From assembly GCA_015061185.1 (NCBI GenBank), contig SUWZ01000002.1, positions 1-64,000 on the forward strand: a stretch of DNA of 64,000 bases, read 5' to 3'. A program made the position numbers and the translations under genes. The notes beneath the pieces are model-generated. The model saw nothing but the letters and a program-made list of their open reading frames with translations, was not told the DNA's origin and did not search any database. Origin of the DNA: Bacteroidales bacterium. GTDB lineage: Bacteria; Bacteroidota; Bacteroidia; Bacteroidales; Paludibacteraceae. Below, piece by piece: positions 1 to 7,782 of this stretch (its first letter is position 1; every line of letters begins with the position of its first letter).

Positions 1-51
1 GAAAAACTTCTTGAAAGCGAAATCCGTGTAGAAATTTATGTAGCGACTCAT
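1..51 (-). CDS. Rpn / PD-(D/E)XK nuclease transposase-family protein, N-terminal fragment (runs off left edge)
   Basis: Reading leftward from an ATG at 51, the first residues are MSRYINFYTDFAFKKFF. This matches the conserved start of Rpn-family (PD-(D/E)XK transposase, recombination-promoting nuclease) proteins, which begin with a short 'xYxDFxFKxxFG' block. Only 17 codons lie in the window, so the catalytic part is not visible. An in-frame ATG at 72 would add seven residues (MCIPGTA), but the start at 51 fits the family better. A near-perfect promoter lies just upstream at 106-136. The family call is from recognition of a short motif, so it is moderate. Confidence 0.55.
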   Translation of the reverse strand, partial: MSRYINFYTDFAFKKFF

Positions 52-105
52 CGCTGTTCCAGGTATGCACATAGTAACAGATTTAAATTTTGTTTATTTA
101 TATGA

Positions 106-136
106 CAAAAATAACACATTAATTTCATTTTGCAAA
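106..136 (-). promoter_or_regulatory. Bacteroidota-type promoter for the Rpn-like gene
   Basis: On the minus strand the sequence has TTTG, a 19-base spacer, then TATTTTTG. This is the Bacteroidota sigma-ABfr pattern (TTTG-N19-21-TAnnTTTG). It points leftward and would start transcription about 30-50 bases before the ATG at 51. Confidence 0.65.
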
Positions 137-219
137 GGGGGATATTATTTCCCTTGAAACAAAAAGTAGAAATTTAGATTTTTTTAATGAATGGCATAAA
201 ACGAGATGGGGTTCAAGGT

Positions 220-835
220 GCTGACGCACGTTTGTTAGCGTAGGGGCGAATCGCATTCGCCCTGTTTTTATATTAGCGATATTTATCCTCGATAGTGCTG
301 ACGCACGTTTCAGGTTTCAAGATTCAGGTTTCAGGGGTTGGTCAGGTTTGTTGCCGTTGCGGGAATCGCATTCGCCCTGTTTTTGTATTTGCGATATTTA
401 TCCTCGGTAGTGCTGACGCACGTTTCAGGTTTCAAGTTTCAAGATTCAGGTTTCAGGGGTTGGTCAGGTTTGTTGCCGTATGGGGGAATCGCATTCGCCC
501 TATTTTTGTATTTGCGATATTTATCCTCGGTAGTGCTGACGCACGTTTCAGGTTTCAAGTTTCAAGATTCAGGTTGCAGGGGTTGGTCAGGTTTGTTGCC
601 GTAGGGGGGAATCGCATTCGCCCTGTTTTTGTATTTGCGATATTTATTCTCGGTAGTGCTGACGCACGTTTCAGGTTTCAAGTTTCAATATTCAGGTTTC
701 AGGGGTTGGTCAGGTTTGTTAGCGTAGGGGCGAATCGCATTGCCCTATTTTTATATTAGCGATATTTATCCTCGATAGTGCTGACGCACGTTTCAGGATT
801 CAAGTTTCAAGATTCAGGTTTCAAGCAAGCTATTA
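220..835. repeat. Intergenic tandem repeat array 1 (about six units, mostly 115-123 bp)
   Basis: The phrase GCTGACGCACG recurs at 220, 297, 412, 535, 658 and 780, so after a short first unit the period is 115-123 bp. Each unit holds three parts: a run of heptamer-like words (gtttcag, gtttcaa, gattcag), a hairpin GGGCGAAT-CGC-ATTCGCCC, and a constant tail with GCGATATTTATCCTCG. One frame stays open for about 154 codons only because the period is near 123 bp (41 codons); the peptide is a low-complexity repeat, there is no convincing start context, and I do not call a gene. The same unit forms a second array at 7007-7557, in the same orientation. Confidence 0.85.
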
Positions 836-968
836 CCCAACATTTTTCCCTGCCTGGAAGACAGTACTGAGGTAGCGATGGTAGCCTGGGACGCAGTCTC
901 AGGACAACCGCGATGGCAGCCCGTGATAGGGTCTCTGGATTGTATTGCATGGTTTCATAATTCTCTGC
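836..968. other. GC-rich intergenic block of unknown nature
   Basis: Between the repeat array and the terminator, about 110 bases (845-955) are clearly richer in G and C than the surrounding AT-rich intergenic DNA. The minus strand is open through most of it with an ATG near 951, but I recognise no protein family. I see no tRNA or rRNA structure. It may be a relic of a mobile element or part of a small RNA. Function unknown. Confidence 0.3.
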
Positions 969-977
969 CTATGATAC

Positions 978-1011
978 AAAAAAGGCAGACACCGTATGGA
1001 GCCTGCCTTTT
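978..1011 (-). terminator. Rho-independent terminator after the RCC1-like gene
   Basis: The stem AAAAGGCAG/CTGCCTTTT with a 14-base loop is followed, on the minus strand, by a T run. It lies 18 bases beyond the stop codon of the RCC1-like gene at 1029 and would end that leftward transcript. Confidence 0.8.
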
Positions 1012-1028
1012 CTATGTTGTTGATCTTT

Positions 1029-3513
1029 TTATTTTTTTACATAAATAATCTTGACACCATTTACCATATAAATACCTGATTTAAGTCTGTCAAAAGCATT
1101 TTGGTATTTTACCTGTTTTTTTAATAATATACCATTTGCATTATATACGTCAACCAATGTGTCTGGATTTATAGGCGCATCAAATGCATCTTTGATATTA
1201 GTTGTTGTTGTCAATAATGTAGTTAATTTTGTTGCACCACAGTTAGAACTCTCTATATCTGTAAAGACTATATCATAATAACTGTTTTCTTGCATTGGTA
1301 TACCACTAGTACTTACCATTGTATTCCCAACCCATTCTATTCCCAAATTATTTATATCTGAAATCGATTCATTAAATAAAGGTGTGTTTTTTTGATAAGT
1401 GGAAGGAACTGTTTGAGTGTATATCTGATATCCACTTCCTTCTAATTCCATTCCGACAACGTAGATTCCATTGTTTGGTATTATAGTATCACATGTGATA
1501 GTACATTCTGTACCTTTATCATCAATAGAGAATATTTGTTTCTTTCCTTCCCAATAGCTTTCGAACATGATTAGAGTGTTTTCTTTATAAGCTTTGTATA
1601 TAACAGGAGTGATACTAATTTCAGATGAACCAAAGAAGGTCTTAAACTTACATTTGAATGAACGAAGTTTGGCATTATTGATTGTTTGTAACATCACACC
1701 TTGATTCATGAATATAGTACCTTCTTTGTCACCATCAAACTCTTCTTTGGGATACATTGTGGTTTGAATAACCTCTTTTGCCCATATATGAGCTCCATTT
1801 TCTTCTACTGAGGCAACTGCTCCTGCAACTTTTATCGAATTTTCTCCGGCTACAACAGATATTGAATCAATTAATTCAGTACAATTTTCATCGCTGAAGA
1901 TAACTAAGTTTGTCTCTTTTTCTGAGTGCAAATCAAAAATTAAATCTTGATTCTTAATGTCTTCAATGTCTGATAATATTGTTTCGCTATCTATTGATGT
2001 AATAATCGGTTCTTCATGTTTTACATAAATGTAGCTTGAAGTGATAGCACATAGACTATCTTTAGGAGTCATAACAACTTTGTATTCTCCTTCTGATTCA
2101 GCATCGCAAGATGGAGTAGTTGCTGCTAATTTTTCACCATTTAAGAACCAACTTAGCGTGTAATCAGTCTCCTCTGCAATTGAAGAAACAAATGCTTCAA
2201 TAGATAAAATGTCATTAGAACAAATTGTTGTAGTATCGCCCAACAGATGAACACTTGGACAAGGTGTTCCTAATTCACATGGTATTGTCATCGGATGAAG
2301 GTAGTTTATAATTTTTTCTTCTTTGCTAATACCGCATTGCCCCATGTCATTCAGTCCAAATGCAAAATATTCGTTTTTCTTGTTGACAACAAACGCAAAA
2401 TTGTGTCCGCACTCAATGGCTACTGCATCGTTTACAATAGAACCATCTTCGTATGTGAGGAATATCGGTTTTTCTAGGCTTCTTCCGCTTGTGTCTGCTG
2501 CAGCAACACCACCATTGCCATCATTGTTTCCCCAATATAAGAGATAACCATCAAATGTTATGGCAACTCCGTAGCCTCTTCCTGCTCCAACTTGTTTAAC
2601 GTTAGAAAGATAGTCGAGTCCACTTATTTTTTTATAGTCGCCTGCTAAAATTGGCTTCGCATAGGTAATACTCTTCCGTTCGCCGACACCGGGGCATCCT
2701 CCCCAACCGCCATCTCCCCAGCCGAAGGCTTTACCATCTTTTGTAACAGCAAATGAACAAACACAGCCGGCACTCATCCCAACAACGTTTTTTAATGGTT
2801 CCATTGTTTTTTCCAATAAAACGGGTTTCATTACATTTACGGAATCAACTTTATCTCTATTTGAACTACCATGTCCATCCCATGAGCCGGAGCCGTACAT
2901 TGTCCCCTCTGAGGTCAATATAAATAAGGAGTTTTCTCTTGAACTGATGTCAATAATATTCTCTATTACTTCACCTTGCTCGTTTTTAATTGTATCTATC
3001 CCATTTTCATCTGTATAGATTAATGAGATACTATCATTTAAAAGAACCATGAATTTGTCGTATGAACCTTTAATTTTTTTTACATTTCCCAAGAATTCGC
3101 CACCTAAAGTTCCATCTTCATTATATCCATTGTTTTGATTCGACTTAAATGGGGTGGGTTGCGTGTTTAAGGTGTTATTCATAACTCCCCAATAATATAC
3201 AATTCCTTTATTTGAAACTGCCATGATAGGATTGTAGTAACCGTCTATGGACTCAACTTGTTTAAATATAATTCCATTTCTATTAACTAATTGAGGAGAA
3301 AAACAAATTGGATTCATGTATTCCGATGCAGTTGTGTCCAATCCGAGTATATTGCTGATTGTGTCGATTTTATTGCTTCCCCATGCATATACTTCATGGT
3401 TTTTACATATTGCAACTCCATTTTTTTGACCCTCCAGTGAATGGTATTGTTGTTGCTTGGGACATTGTCGCTAGACTAATAGAACCTACTAAAAATAAAT
3501 TTTTTAATTTCAT
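1029..3513 (-). pseudogene. Secreted RCC1-repeat surface protein with T9SS-like sorting domain, split by a frameshift in an A7 tract
   Basis: The natural start is the ATG at 3513-3511. It opens a clean signal peptide (MKLKNLFLVGSISLATMSQA), then TTIPFTGGSKK, and stops shortly after. One frame over, the protein resumes at once as NGVAICKNHEVYAWGSN, a typical RCC1 blade, and stays open to 1029. The switch is at seven T at 3421-3427 (A7 on the coding strand). With A6 the gene would be one 827-residue frame, and 2484 bases is divisible by three. The next usable ATG is only at 3341, inside the first repeats. Residues ~30-440 are RCC1-type repeats (YWG, GWGDGG, YWGNN, FGLNDMGQCG), the middle is Ig/lectin-like, and the end (VYNANGILLKK...GIYMVNGVKIIYVKK) resembles a T9SS C-terminal domain. 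It may be a true pseudogene, a phase-variable gene or a sequencing error. Confidence 0.8.
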
Positions 3514-3552
3514 GATTTTTTTATGTTTTGTTTACTTAAAATTTCTTTCTCT

Positions 3553-5388
3553 TTATCCTCGTTGTTCTTTGACGAACTGTTGAATTTGTTTCCAACACTC
3601 ATCGATGGAGGTGCAATCTTTTACTCGGGTTTCTACCGGACACATGCCGGTGTTGCTACGATTATTGATTGTTTCTACCACTGTATCGTAGTGTACTGTA
3701 ATGTTATGTTGTTTCAGCAGATCCAAAGCACTCTGACTGATTACATGTGTTCGTAGAGCCTTAATGCCTCCTTTTACCATCATAGATGCTGCACCTTTCC
3801 CAACAATCTTATCTGCAATATATCCACCTTTTAAAATTTCATCGTTCTTTGCCACCAAATCGTGTAAGTCAAATACTCCTCGTTGGGTAAAGGTCTTGGT
3901 TACCTCTTTGTTACGAATTACGCATGATAGGTTGTTTTCGTCCAATTGTTTTATTAATACGGCTAATTGTGCCGCGCAACCCAACTCGGCTCCATCTCGT
4001 TTCAGGTTTTCCACAAAACTGTTGATACGATTCATTTCGGCAGGAATGTCAATCTTTTGCGGACAATGAGGAACACAATGGTTACACCCGATGCAATGGT
4101 CGGCCTGACGAAGTTTGGGTACACTGCGATCATAACCCACCAAAAAGGCGCGACGAGCCTCGCGATACTCTTTGTCTCGTCTGTCTTCCACCACATTACC
4201 CTCGTTCAAACATTTGTTGTAGTGGGTGAAAATGGTAGGAATGTCGATTCCGTATGGGCAAGGCATGCAATATTGACAGGTGTTGCAAGGCACCATCGGG
4301 TAGTTGGCGTAAATGCCGGCAATCTCTTCCAAAAGTTCATACTCCTCGTCAGACAATGGTTGCAGCGGCGAGTAGGTCTTCACATTTTCTTGCATGTGTT
4401 CGAGGTAGGTCATACCGCTCATAACCGATAAAATTCCCGGTTTAGAACCTGCAAAACGAAATGCCCATGAGGCAATGCTTGCTTCCGGATCTCGGGCTTT
4501 GAGTAGTTCTGTGGCGTGGTCGTTCAGATCTGCCAATCTGCCTCCCAAAAGTGGCTCCATAACAAAACCCGGAATGCCTCTCTTCTCTATTTCGGTGTAG
4601 AGATATTCTGCATTGGTATTGGCAGGATTAATCTTTTTGGCATGTTTCCAATCGACATAGTTCAACTGAATTAAAACAAAATCCCACTTTATCTCGTCGT
4701 GGCGAGACAAAAGGTAGTCGAAAATGCGAATGTCGCCATGGTAGGAGAAACCTAAATTGCGTATTCTTCCGGCTTTTCTCTCTTCTATCAAGAAGTCTAA
4801 CATTCCGTTTTTTATGTATCGATCTTCGAAATAGGCCATAGCATCTTCGCCACCACCTACAGAGTGGAGCAGGTAGTAGTCTATATAATCTACTTGCAAC
4901 TCTTTGAAGGAGTTATGGTACATCTCCAACGAAGCTTCGCGCGTGAAGTTTCCAAAGTTAGACATTTTTGTGGAGACCAAAAATTTGCTTCTGTCATGTC
5001 TGCTCAATGCAATTCCGATTGCCTTTTCGGAACGACCTTGGCAATAGGCTGGAGAGGTGTCGAACAGGTTTACGCCGTTGGCAATGGCATAGTCCACCAT
5101 CTCATTGATCTTCTCTTGGTCCAAATCGTTGTTGGCATCTTCTCTTCCGCTATCCCCTTTGACAGTCGGGAAACGCATACAACCAAAACAAAGCAACGAA
5201 ACATCGGTTCCGTGCACATCTTTTCGGTAGGTCATTTTGCCATTCCCTTTTTCTTGGGATGTGGTTGCGTTTTTCGACTTAGATTGGTCTGCACTGCAAC
5301 CGGAAAGTAGGGCAGAGGCAGCCACAACACCGCCTCCTAATTGTTTTAGGAAATTTCTTCTTCCTATGGTTTTATTATTGATAGTCAT
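3553..5388 (-). CDS. Tat-exported lipoprotein: aldo/keto reductase with 4Fe-4S clusters and a C-terminal DUF1893 domain
   Basis: 611 residues. The N-terminus has a twin-arginine motif (RRNFLKQ, residues 10-16) and a lipobox ending LLSGC with Cys31, so the protein is probably a folded, Tat-exported lipoprotein. Residues ~55-360 are an aldo/keto reductase barrel: FDTSPAYCQGRSEKAIG carries the catalytic Asp and Tyr, STKM the Lys and LLHS the His. Two Cys clusters follow (CNTCQYCMPC near 370, CIGCNHCVPHC near 435), as in ferredoxin-linked reductases. Residues ~470-611 look like DUF1893 (ADKIVGKGAA, NR...CPVETRV). A three-part protein of this kind is less common than the plain reductase. It follows the polyferredoxin gene by 58 bases on the same strand, which suggests the membrane polyferredoxin feeds it electrons. 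Its substrate cannot be told. Confidence 0.85.
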   Translation of the reverse strand: MTINNKTIGRRNFLKQLGGGVVAASALLSGCSADQSKSKNATTSQEKGNGKMTYRKDVHGTDVSLLCFGCMRFPTVKGDSGREDANNDLDQEKINEMVDYAIANGVNLFDTSPAYCQGRSEKAIGIALSRHDRSKFLVSTKMSNFGNFTREASLEMYHNSFKELQVDYIDYYLLHSVGGGEDAMAYFEDRYIKNGMLDFLIEERKAGRIRNLGFSYHGDIRIFDYLLSRHDEIKWDFVLIQLNYVDWKHAKKINPANTNAEYLYTEIEKRGIPGFVMEPLLGGRLADLNDHATELLKARDPEASIASWAFRFAGSKPGILSVMSGMTYLEHMQENVKTYSPLQPLSDEEYELLEEIAGIYANYPMVPCNTCQYCMPCPYGIDIPTIFTHYNKCLNEGNVVEDRRDKEYREARRAFLVGYDRSVPKLRQADHCIGCNHCVPHCPQKIDIPAEMNRINSFVENLKRDGAELGCAAQLAVLIKQLDENNLSCVIRNKEVTKTFTQRGVFDLHDLVAKNDEILKGGYIADKIVGKGAASMMVKGGIKALRTHVISQSALDLLKQHNITVHYDTVVETINNRSNTGMCPVETRVKDCTSIDECWKQIQQFVKEQRG

Positions 5389-5446
5389 ATAATTTCTCTT
5401 TTATGTGTAGGTTCTATAAATCCGTTTTGCGGAAATTTTGAATTGG

Positions 5447-6913
5447 TTATGCCTCTATATGGGTGTCGTATCCTTCAACGTAAATTGCGCTGAACGGACG
5501 AGCAGGACATAGATTTTCGCAGGCTCCGCAACCGATACAACGTTCTGTGTTGACAGCAGGAATCTTTCTGCCACCCAACTCTTCTGAAGGAACCATGGTG
5601 ATAGCCCCAACCGGACAACGTCTGGCACAATTTCCACACTCCACGCCATCTGTATTGACAACGCAATTCTCTTTGATGAAGATGGCTTTACCAATCTTGA
5701 TGGATGATTTCTCGACAGTGGTGATAGGATGAATAGCTCCGGTAGGACAAACCTCTGAGCATTTTACACACTCCGGACGACAGTATCCGGATTCAAAGGA
5801 GAGTTCCGGTTGCAACATAGACTCCAAACGAGTGGAAGGTCTAAGCACGTTGTTAGTACAAGCCGAAACACAAAGTTGGCAAGCGGTGCAATGCGTAGCA
5901 AAATTCTTCGCACTTAGAGCTCCTGCCGGTTTAATCGGAGTTTTTCTCTCCGGAATTTTTTTGTCTTGAATAACGGTTAGTCCGCCATCCACCTTTTTCG
6001 CCTGAGCATTAACAGTCAGTGTGGCAGCCATAACGGCACCTGTAGCCAAGAATTTACGACGAGCATCATCCACCGCCTCTTCGCTCTTTTCCACCTTTGT
6101 AGGGTGAATGTATTGGATTGCACCTTTCTTACATTTGTCGATGCAATTCATGCAAGTGACGCATCTGCTATAGTCGATTTCTTTGGTTTTTGCATTGATA
6201 CAAGAGGCTTTGCAATTCTTTTCGCAAACTCCGCAAGCGATACATTTTTCGCTGTTGATGACCGGTTTGAACCAAGAGAATTTAGCCAAGAAACCAAGTA
6301 GAGTACCCACCGGACAGATGGTATTGCACCAAGTGCGACCATTTCGGAAAGACAAGAAAGCAATCACACCCAAGGTGATAAGAGCCACAATTACGGTAGG
6401 GATCGCTTTGGCCAAAGTTTCCACTTCGTAGAACGCATAACTATCCACTCTCTCGGCAAGAGAAGCCAAAAGGTTGTTGGCACCCACATAGATAGGTTGA
6501 ATCAACGAATTGACAATTCTTCCGTAGGCACTATAAGGTTCGATGTAGAGGGCAATTACGTTGAATCCGAAGAGGGTCAGAAGCACAAAAATAGCCAATA
6601 CAACGTAGCGTAAAATTCTCTTTTCAGAAGAAAAGCTAAATCTGTTTTTCTTTACTTTTCCTCCTATCCAAGAGAAGAGATCTTGCATGATTCCCAACGG
6701 ACAGATAACGGAGCAATAGGCGCGACCCAAAAGGAGAGTCAGTGCGACAAGAACAAATAAAACGCCGAAATTTAGAGCCAACAGAGCAGGCCAAAACTGA
6801 ATTTTCGCCAACCAACCCAAGTAGGAGTGTAGCGTGCCTGTGACGTCTAAAAATAGGAGAGTGATGGCGATGGAGATTACCAGTGCCAATCCAATTCTAA
6901 TTTTACGAAACAT
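5447..6913 (-). CDS. NapH/YccM-like membrane polyferredoxin
   Basis: 488 residues. The N-terminal third has four hydrophobic segments and two CxxxCP sites at the membrane edge (CSVICPLG, CNTICPVG), as in NapH/NosR-type membrane ferredoxins. Next come two classical 4Fe-4S sites (CIACGVCEKNC, CVTCMNCIDKC), then an internal RRKFLATGAV stretch that resembles a Tat signal, then four more Cys groups (CTACQLC, CRPECVKCSEVC, CGNCARRC, CIGCGACENLC). It looks like a fusion of a NapH-like membrane part to a NapG/NapF-like ferredoxin part. The likely role is to carry electrons across or along the inner membrane to the exported aldo/keto reductase encoded next. No terminal oxidoreductase such as NapA is present nearby. 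Confidence 0.85.
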   Translation of the reverse strand: MFRKIRIGLALVISIAITLLFLDVTGTLHSYLGWLAKIQFWPALLALNFGVLFVLVALTLLLGRAYCSVICPLGIMQDLFSWIGGKVKKNRFSFSSEKRILRYVVLAIFVLLTLFGFNVIALYIEPYSAYGRIVNSLIQPIYVGANNLLASLAERVDSYAFYEVETLAKAIPTVIVALITLGVIAFLSFRNGRTWCNTICPVGTLLGFLAKFSWFKPVINSEKCIACGVCEKNCKASCINAKTKEIDYSRCVTCMNCIDKCKKGAIQYIHPTKVEKSEEAVDDARRKFLATGAVMAATLTVNAQAKKVDGGLTVIQDKKIPERKTPIKPAGALSAKNFATHCTACQLCVSACTNNVLRPSTRLESMLQPELSFESGYCRPECVKCSEVCPTGAIHPITTVEKSSIKIGKAIFIKENCVVNTDGVECGNCARRCPVGAITMVPSEELGGRKIPAVNTERCIGCGACENLCPARPFSAIYVEGYDTHIEA

Positions 6914-6957
6914 ACTTTATACATTAATTGTTATTAAATTTTTTTCAAAATTTTGTG

Positions 6958-6965
6958 CAAAGATA
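6958..6965 (-). promoter_or_regulatory. -7 box upstream of the polyferredoxin gene
   Basis: TATCTTTG on the minus strand matches the Bacteroidota -7 box TAnnTTTG and lies about 45 bases before the start at 6913. A clear TTTG -33 element is not seen at the usual distance. Confidence 0.5.
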
Positions 6966-7006
6966 GTGAAATAATCTGAATTCAGATAAGATTCGGGATT
7001 TATGTT

Positions 7007-7557
7007 GCTGACGCAGGATTCAAGATTCAGGTTTCAAGTTTCAGGATTCAGGGGTTAGTGTAGGTTTGTTAGCGTAGGGGCGAATCGCATTCGCCCTGTT
7101 TTTGTATTTGCGATATTTATCCTCGATAGTGCTGACGCACATTTCAGGTTTCACGTTTCAGGGGTTGGTGCAGGTTTGTTGTTGGGGCGAATCGCATTCG
7201 CCCTGTTTTTGAATATGCGATATTTATCCTCGATAGTGCTGACGCAGGTTTCAAGATTCACGTTTCAGGGGTTGGTGTAGGTTTGTTGTTGGGGCGAATC
7301 GCATTCGCCCTGTTTTTGAATATGCGATATTTATCCTCGATAGTGCTGACGCACATTTCAGGTTTCACGTTTCAGGGATTGGTGCAGGTTTGTTGTCGTT
7401 GGGGCGAATCGCATTCACCCTGTTTTTGTATTCGCAATATTTATCCTCGATAGTGCTGACGCACATTTCAGGTATCAGGTATCAAGTTTTAGGGTGTTGG
7501 TGCAGGTTTGTTGTCGTTGGCGAATCGCATTCGCCCTGTTTTTGTATTCGCGATAAT
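7007..7557. repeat. Intergenic tandem repeat array 2 (five units of 107-124 bp)
   Basis: Units begin with GCTGACGCA at 7007, 7131, 7238, 7345 and 7455. They carry the same hairpin (GGGCGAAT-CGC-ATTCGCCC) and the same GATATTTATCCTCGATAGT tail as the array at 220-835, but have fewer of the gtttcag words. Orientation is the same as array 1, so the two arrays flank the RCC1/reductase/polyferredoxin group as direct repeats about 6 kb apart. Some short frames are open here; I regard them as accidental. Confidence 0.85.
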
Positions 7558-7621
7558 GTTAAATTGATAGATAAATTTAAATTATTTTTGAAAAATTGGC
7601 TATAATATCAAAAAATCTATC

Positions 7622-7629
7622 TAATTTTG
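7622..7629 (+). promoter_or_regulatory. -7 box for the giant surface-protein gene
   Basis: TAATTTTG matches the Bacteroidota -7 box. A TTG lies 23 bases upstream, slightly too far for a perfect -33 element. It implies a leader of about 150 bases before the ATG at 7783. Confidence 0.45.
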
Positions 7630-7782
7630 TGCGTTTTTTCGTGATTCAAAAAAATGAGAAAGAGAAGACTAAGGCTATAAAGTTGAGATTTAGAGTTAAA
7701 GGTTTATAGATAGGGAAGAAAGAGGTTGAGAGTCACGCATATTAATTAGTTAAAGTATTATTTATTACGAAAATAAAAGATT

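Noticed and set aside
295-759. Open frame of 154 codons (RFRFQVS...NRIRP... repeats)
   Set aside because: It is a product of the 123-bp repeat period; low complexity, no ribosome-binding context, and the same words are out of frame in array 2.
3967-4431. 154-codon open frame on the plus strand
   Set aside because: Antisense to the aldo/keto reductase gene, whose motifs are clear.
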